Shown here: positions 57,485 through 64,000 of the stretch, in pieces
Layout of the letters: the number at the start of each line of letters is the position of its first letter
Numbering within the stretch: position 1 is the first letter of the stretch
NCBI GenBank assembly: GCA_022447225.1
Contig: JAKVAZ010000013.1
Span: forward strand, 62,001 to 126,000
Reading direction: 5' to 3'
Source: Fuerstiella sp.
GTDB lineage: Bacteria > Planctomycetota > Planctomycetia > Planctomycetales > Planctomycetaceae
Length of the DNA stretch: 64,000 nt
The notes under the pieces: model-generated
Told to the model about the DNA's origin: nothing
The model's input: the letters and a program-made list of their open reading frames with translations, nothing else
The model's database searches: none
Program-made: the position numbers and the translations under genes

Positions 57485-57500
57485 CCGGGCTTGCGCCCGG
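57485..57500. repeat. Hairpin in the atpA-atpG gap
   Basis: CCGGGC (57485-57490) and GCCCGG (57495-57500) around a TTGC loop form a GC-rich hairpin in the middle of the 288-bp gap between atpA and atpG. It lacks a T-tract in either direction, so it is not a standard terminator. It could be an mRNA processing or stabilising element. Confidence 0.6.
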
Positions 57501-57601
57501 TATGTAGACTGTTGTCGCTTCGTTGTTTGTTGTGGGATTTACACTTTTCCTGTTCTGATTCTGATCTGCAGAATGCCCAACTCCGGCGAGTCAGGCTGCA
57601 G

Positions 57602-59702
<2,101 letters not shown>

Positions 59703-59751
59703 AGTTACCTCAGAATTCACATTCCGTCACACCGGAAACACACGATCATTT

Positions 59752-60399
59752 TCAACCGGAGATTCCCGATAATGCTTCCTGAACCAGTCGTTCCTGATCA
59801 TCGTCGTTGAGTGCTCGACCCAGAACATGTTCAGTGGCCAGAGCGACCTGACTGTTGACCGTGCCAAAGACTTCTGCCAGCGCTGCATCTTTGGCACGAC
59901 TGATGTCTTCTTTTGCTCGTTCCCGCATAGATTCCACGTCAGCCTGAGCTTTGGCGACAATATCCTGACTGGTACGTTCCGCATCGCGTTTGGCTTCAGC
60001 AACCATTTCTGCCACCGTTTGCTCTGCTCCACGAAGCTTTTCCTCGTAATCAGCGAGTGCCACCTGGGACTTACGCCGGCCTTCCTCTGCTTCTGCGATG
60101 GCGGCTCTGATTCCGGACTCGCGTTTGTCCAGTCCCTGAATCATTGGAGCCCATGCTGTTTTCTTTAAAACAAACAGGAAGATCAGGAATACAATCAGTG
60201 ACCAAAGCGCGAGATCCGCTTTAAAACCGATGGGAACACCGGTTTCCGCATGCTCGGCGTCGCCGTGACCCTCATCATGTTTTTCTGCGGCAACAGTGTC
60301 GGCGGCGGAAAGCTGAGAGCAATTTGCCTGTAAGCAGGCAACCATGCTTGCCAGAACGATTGCCCGGAACGCCCCAAAACCAAACTGTTGCAACATCAT
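59752..60399 (-). CDS. atpF: ATP synthase b subunit with N-terminal signal peptide
   Basis: A 215-residue b subunit (peripheral stalk). The start is the ATG at 60399; an ATG one codon on is equal, and the frame extends to 60465. An N-terminal signal peptide (FRAIVLASMVACLQANC) precedes a short acidic, His-containing segment (EKHDEGHGDAEHAE). The one membrane helix is at about residues 61-79 (ADLALWSLIVFLIFLFVLKK). The rest is the long stalk helix (EAEEGRRKSQVALADYEEKL, AEMVAEAKRDAERTSQDIVA). Most bacterial b subunits lack a signal peptide; planctomycetes often have one. It lies 84 bp after atpE. Confidence 0.92.
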   Translation of the reverse strand: MMLQQFGFGAFRAIVLASMVACLQANCSQLSAADTVAAEKHDEGHGDAEHAETGVPIGFKADLALWSLIVFLIFLFVLKKTAWAPMIQGLDKRESGIRAAIAEAEEGRRKSQVALADYEEKLRGAEQTVAEMVAEAKRDAERTSQDIVAKAQADVESMRERAKEDISRAKDAALAEVFGTVNSQVALATEHVLGRALNDDDQERLVQEALSGISG

Positions 60400-60483
60400 G
60401 AAACCACGCCAGCAACAAAAAACAGGATAAACAGACCGACGTCCGACTGCTATGCAATCGCACATCCAGCGAAAACAAAGCTT

Positions 60484-60798
<315 letters not shown>

Positions 60799-60886
60799 CT
60801 ACAGGAAAACCTTGAATTTTAATGACCAGACCAAACCGTCAGCCAATTGACAATCGCCTCCATCGGCTGACGCACAAACGAAGGGT

Positions 60887-61810
60887 CTAATGCTCGTGCA
60901 CGGCACCAGCAATAAAGATTGTTGCCAGAAACACAAACACATATGCCTGCAGGAAAGCGACAAACAGTTCCAGCAGACCAATCAACACCTGACCAAACAC
61001 GCTGCCCAGAGTGACAGCTCCCCACAGCAAACCGTTACTGGTGGCTACCGCTGCAATGAACCCAAGTATCACTGCGACCACGGTGTGGCCACCCATAATG
61101 TTTGCAAACAGACGAACAGCCAACACGGCGTGCTTGACGAAAAAACCGAAGACTTCAATAGCCAGGATAAAGTATGAAAGAGACACTCCAACCGGTCCGG
61201 AAATCCCGGTATCAGGCTTCATGTTAAGAATGAAACCACCAGGGCCCATGGCCTTGAACCCATACATCACCGTGGCAACAAAAGCACAAACTGCCAAGGC
61301 TCCGGTGACGTTGATATTCCCGGTTGCGGAACCCATCCACGGGACAGCACCCAGCAGATTGCAGAACAATATGTAGAAAAAACAACTCCAAATGAATGGC
61401 AGGTATCGATCAGCCGCATGACTATCCTGCGAGGAAACGCCATGTCCGTGACTGTCTGCACTATGGAAATCGTATTCATCTCCATGATCATGACCATGGT
61501 CACCAATGGTAGGACGGACCACTTCGTCACGAAGATAAAGAGCGATTGCTTCCCAGAAATTCCAAAAACGCCCCCTGGCCGGCTCGCCGTTTTTGATCCG
61601 CCGCGCCAAGCCACGAAACACAAAAAACACCATGACTGCCGCAACGACCTGCAGCAACATGAACTTGGTCAACTGCCAGCCAAAAATTTCAGGAAGCAGA
61701 AAGTCCAGGGTTCCGTGCCCGTGGGCATCTGCCATGCCGCCGGGAAAGTCGAAACCTGCCGCGTCACGAACGTGGTGAAAATTGTCGACTTCGTGTTGTT
61801 CGGCGCTCAT
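60887..61810 (-). CDS. atpB: ATP synthase a subunit with His-rich loop
   Basis: A 307-residue a subunit, the stator part of the proton path. I choose the ATG at 61810; a TTG five codons upstream is possible. The essential arginine is residue 233 in LAVRLFANIMGGH, and the ending LQAYVFVFLATIFIAGAV is typical. An unusual loop at about residues 105-131, between the first and second helices, has seven histidines (including GDHGHDHGD and HSADSHGHG). It is longer than in most bacterial a subunits. The first 40 residues also contain several His residues. The gene is 29 bp after the AtpI-like gene. Confidence 0.94.
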   Translation of the reverse strand: MSAEQHEVDNFHHVRDAAGFDFPGGMADAHGHGTLDFLLPEIFGWQLTKFMLLQVVAAVMVFFVFRGLARRIKNGEPARGRFWNFWEAIALYLRDEVVRPTIGDHGHDHGDEYDFHSADSHGHGVSSQDSHAADRYLPFIWSCFFYILFCNLLGAVPWMGSATGNINVTGALAVCAFVATVMYGFKAMGPGGFILNMKPDTGISGPVGVSLSYFILAIEVFGFFVKHAVLAVRLFANIMGGHTVVAVILGFIAAVATSNGLLWGAVTLGSVFGQVLIGLLELFVAFLQAYVFVFLATIFIAGAVHEH

Positions 61811-61839
61811 TGAAACGCGATTCAACTCCTGATGACGAC

Positions 61840-62277
61840 CTACTCTGAACGATGAGTCTGTTCAGTATCTGAAACAGACACCGCCAAACAACGCGGGCCT
61901 CGTTGTCGATAAAACATCCAAACTTCGGTAACCAGTGCCAGCAAATAAAACCCGGTCAGCCAGCCAAAAAAATCAAGGAAACCAAGTTCAGGGTGAGTTT
62001 TCCTGACCACAACAGCCACGACGGCCACTGACATCAGCCTGACCATGGTATGAACAAGAACCACTGACAGGTCACTCCACAAGACTGTGAGGCCTGACAC
62101 AAACACAACAAACCAGCCGGGACCAAGGCAGGCCCCTGCCGCAATCGACATCCACCAAACCCCGGATTCACCTCCGAGCATCCTTGCCGGCCAGAAACAC
62201 ACAAGCCAACCTGCAGCGATGACCGCAGTAAGATACAAGGACTGCCGAAGAACACTGACGTTTTGCTGGGAGGTCAC
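61840..62277 (-). CDS. AtpI-like membrane protein of the ATP synthase operon
   Basis: A 145-residue protein with four predicted membrane helices (LYLTAVIAAGWLVCFWPARM, WWMSIAAGACLGPGWFVVFV, LVHTMVRLMSVAVVAVVV, DFFGWLTGFYLLALVTEVWM). The position between atpZ and atpB is that of AtpI (subunit I), which helps assemble the c ring. Sequence similarity to known AtpI is not clear to me, so I leave out the symbol. Its GTG start overlaps the atpZ stop (GTGA at 62274-62277), so translation is coupled. Confidence 0.8.
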   Translation of the reverse strand: MTSQQNVSVLRQSLYLTAVIAAGWLVCFWPARMLGGESGVWWMSIAAGACLGPGWFVVFVSGLTVLWSDLSVVLVHTMVRLMSVAVVAVVVRKTHPELGFLDFFGWLTGFYLLALVTEVWMFYRQRGPRCLAVSVSDTEQTHRSE

Positions 62278-62552
62278 TCGTCCCGAGCTTTCATGCCGGT
62301 TGAATCTCGACGCGACTCACGATCGAGCCGAGCCAGTAATCTGCGCAAAGAAAACACGCCTGATATAGTTCCGAGGATCGCTCCACAGACCGTTAGCAAA
62401 GGTTTCCAGCCCAGTTTCAAATCCAACCAGTACCCCACTCCCGCAAAGACAGCGATCCCAATGGCCGCCGACATGACTTCATGAGAGTCGCGATAGGCCT
62501 GAGCAATTCCGGCAATTCGCCTGCGTCGACGAGTCGTCGAATTGTCATCCAT
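62274..62552 (-). CDS. AtpZ/AtpI family protein (first gene of the ATP synthase operon)
   Basis: A 92-residue protein with two membrane helices (SAAIGIAVFAGVGYWLDLKL and LLTVCGAILGTISGVFSLRR). A basic N-terminus (TTRRRRRIAG) precedes them. The GVGYWLDLKLGWKP and LGTISGVFSLRRLL segments fit the AtpZ/AtpI family of small assembly proteins. The ATG at 62552 has an AGGA site and is preferred over the start at 62576. It is the first gene of the minus-strand operon, so the promoter lies between 62553 and about 63500. Confidence 0.85.
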   Translation of the reverse strand: MDDNSTTRRRRRIAGIAQAYRDSHEVMSAAIGIAVFAGVGYWLDLKLGWKPLLTVCGAILGTISGVFSLRRLLARLDRESRRDSTGMKARDE

Positions 62553-63543
62553 GGTAGTCCTTTGGGAAACAACCACATCAGATCAGTGCAGGCCATGCCG
62601 GAAACGTCACTCCTGTCGCAAGGTGCCGAAAGTCTAGCTGCGTCCCTTTCCCAGTCAAAGAACAGTGAGATTGCGTCATTTCATTCCCACAGTTGGGGCG
62701 CGTCAGTCCCAGCGTCGCAACCATACGGGGAGGGAGTATCAGTCACCTGCGAACCAGCTTCGTCTGGCCAACAGATAGGGTGTATGCCTGGCTGAAGAAT
62801 CGGTACTACCGCCACGAACGCCAAATACGGTCCTTGATCATCGGGTGATGGTGAGGACCTGACCACTTTAGGACGAAATCAAAGTTGAGTTTTCCGAAGA
62901 ACAACATCTAGCGGTGTGTTTCTACAGCTGAACGGGTGCCTGTGTATTTTGCGCCCGTGGCAGATCCGGCATGTTCGCTACCATTCAATTATTCATTATT
63001 CATTTGGCTTGCGCAGGAAGGGTCTGTCTGCAGTGATGGAGACTCCGCCCCGGACAGCGTGAACCCTGCCGGAGTATTCCAGTGGAAGGCAACCGATGAA
63101 TGGTTTGCTTTCGGTTTTGCCACGTGATGGGATCAGAAAGCAGGCTACTGTCGATGTTCGATCCTGACTGGATTTTTATTGGTTTATCGCACCAGGTCCT
63201 GTTCGGGTGACCGAATCGAAACGTTCATTCCTATAGCTTCAGTCATTATTCCGGAAAAAACCCCTGGATTTCTTATTGGCCCCGACCTGTCTTTCTGGAC
63301 GTGAATCGTCCAACATGTCATTGTTTATGCTCTGTCTTGTTCCTTTTCGTACGTTTTGCCCCCTGTCCGGAAGTCACGGTTTACTTGGTGGTAACCACCG
63401 GAGTAACGCAACTGGTCAGATTCAGGTCTGACCGCGAACCATGTATCAACGGCCCGGGAGTCTGGGCAGTTATGTCCGGATGCCCAAATGACAATCGAGA
63501 GACAGTCGAGCGACAGTGACGTCTCACTGCTTTGGTGGAACCT
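62553..63543. other. Long divergent intergenic region upstream of the ATP synthase operon
   Basis: This 991-bp stretch between the ATP synthase operon and a divergent plus-strand gene is the longest non-coding region in the window. Short open frames here lack protein features. An AT-rich segment near 62982-63004 may be promoter DNA. A 7-bp inverted repeat (GGTCAGA, 6-base loop, TCTGACC) lies at 63414-63433. I see no tRNA, tmRNA, SRP RNA or RNase P RNA. Confidence 0.45.
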
Positions 63544-64000
63544 ATGATTCGGAACGCCGGGACCCACGACGAGAGTTTGCGATGGTACAGGGCAGTTTTT
63601 GTTGTGACCGCATTAGCAATCACTCAAACAACGCTGCCAGTGATTGCTCAGGAAGCTTCGTCGAGGTCACAATTTCAGGATCCTGAGCGCGAAGAGTATG
63701 CCGGGCGGCAGCGCCATGCAGTGCAGACAGTTCGAGACATCAATCTCAACCTGCTTGAAGCAGTCCCCGAACTGACACTCACGGAAGAGGATCAGTTTCG
63801 CAGGATCCTGCGAGACGGAACTCAGCGAGGAACACCTGGATTTCGCATCCTGCAGGATGGACTGAGATGGGAGATCTATCGAGCGTCAGACCCGGTGTAT
63901 AAATCGAGTCCAGCCAGGTTTCAGGGGCTGAAAACGAGACTTCAGAACAATATTCTGGACAACGCAGGCCGAAGTATTGGCGGTCGCCGTCAGAAGCTGG
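63544..64000 (+). CDS. Secreted protein of unknown function (3' end outside window)
   Basis: An open frame runs from the ATG at 63544 to the window end, 152 codons with no stop. The start has a GGTGGA site five bases upstream. An N-terminal signal peptide is clear (VFVVTALAITQTTLPVIAQE, cleavage near residue 36). The mature part visible is basic and hydrophilic (DINLNLLEAVPELTLTEEDQ, RRILRDGTQRGTPGFRILQD) with no recognised motif. It is divergent from the ATP synthase operon. Confidence 0.65.
   Translation, partial: MIRNAGTHDESLRWYRAVFVVTALAITQTTLPVIAQEASSRSQFQDPEREEYAGRQRHAVQTVRDINLNLLEAVPELTLTEEDQFRRILRDGTQRGTPGFRILQDGLRWEIYRASDPVYKSSPARFQGLKTRLQNNILDNAGRSIGGRRQKL

Noticed and set aside
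62936-63127. 63-codon open frame in the long intergenic region
   Set aside because: No ribosome binding site, motif or coding-like composition.

Overview
The window looks like chromosome of a planctomycete (Planctomycetota, probably Planctomycetaceae-like). The evidence is the mix of families: a DUF1549/DUF1553 cytochrome-type protein paired with a Tat-exported DUF1501 protein, very large periplasmic TPR proteins beside ExbB/ExbD channels, Tat-exported sugar-isomerase-like proteins, F-type ATPase b and c subunits that begin with signal peptides, and many conserved but uncharacterised membrane proteins. Base composition looks even and moderately GC-rich throughout. I see no integrase, transposase, CRISPR array, rRNA or tRNA, so this is ordinary vertical chromosome rather than an island. 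The genus cannot be fixed from the sequence alone.

Layout. 1-3.2 kb: glutamate synthase (3' end of gltB, whole gltD). 3.2-7.2 kb, minus strand: DAHP synthase, TrmB, a lipoprotein and a small conserved protein. 7.7-8.3 kb: a secreted Cys-rich protein with a strong ribosome binding site and a clean intrinsic terminator just downstream. 8.5-19.9 kb, plus strand: a zinc-ribbon membrane protein, a Tat-exported TIM-barrel protein, two periplasmic TPR proteins, ExbB, two ExbD paralogues and a pseudouridine synthase. 19.9-22.4 kb, minus: methylmalonate-semialdehyde dehydrogenase and an SDR. 22.9-27.7 kb, plus: the DUF1549/DUF1553-DUF1501 pair. 27.8-35.1 kb, minus: a four-gene MacAB-TolC-like export operon. 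35.6-40.4 kb, minus: fatty acyl-CoA ligase, thiolase and DUF35 protein, a decayed pcm fragment, and a mannonate dehydratase. 40.6-46.7 kb, minus: the rod/elongation cluster rhomboid-mreB-mreC-mreD-PBP2. 46.9-52.3 kb, plus: a VWA protein and two membrane proteins. 52.5-54.4 kb, minus: fmt, a 2Fe-2S ferredoxin and a small protein. 54.5-62.6 kb, minus: a complete F1Fo ATP synthase operon (atpZ, an AtpI-like gene, atpB, E, F, H, A, G, D, C). The window ends in the 5' part of a secreted protein gene.

How the genes work together. Several groups are transcription units by spacing and overlap: TIM barrel to TPR (ATGA overlap), DUF1549/DUF1553 to DUF1501 (11-bp overlap), mreC to mreD (ATGA), atpZ to atpI (GTGA), and thiolase to DUF35 (4 bases apart with a TTG start). 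The dominant theme is cell-envelope work: proton-driven ExbB/ExbD with periplasmic TPR partners, an ABC exporter with its own outer-membrane channel, peptidoglycan elongation, and the proton-motive ATP synthase.

The most unusual points are: an export adaptor whose C-terminus carries four EF-hand calcium-binding loops; an outsized lipoprotein TolC with a glycine-rich insertion; a TPR-TPR-ExbB-ExbD-ExbD module with no TonB, TolA or Pal; a His-rich loop in ATP synthase subunit a; and a frameshifted pcm remnant that an automatic gene caller would miss.
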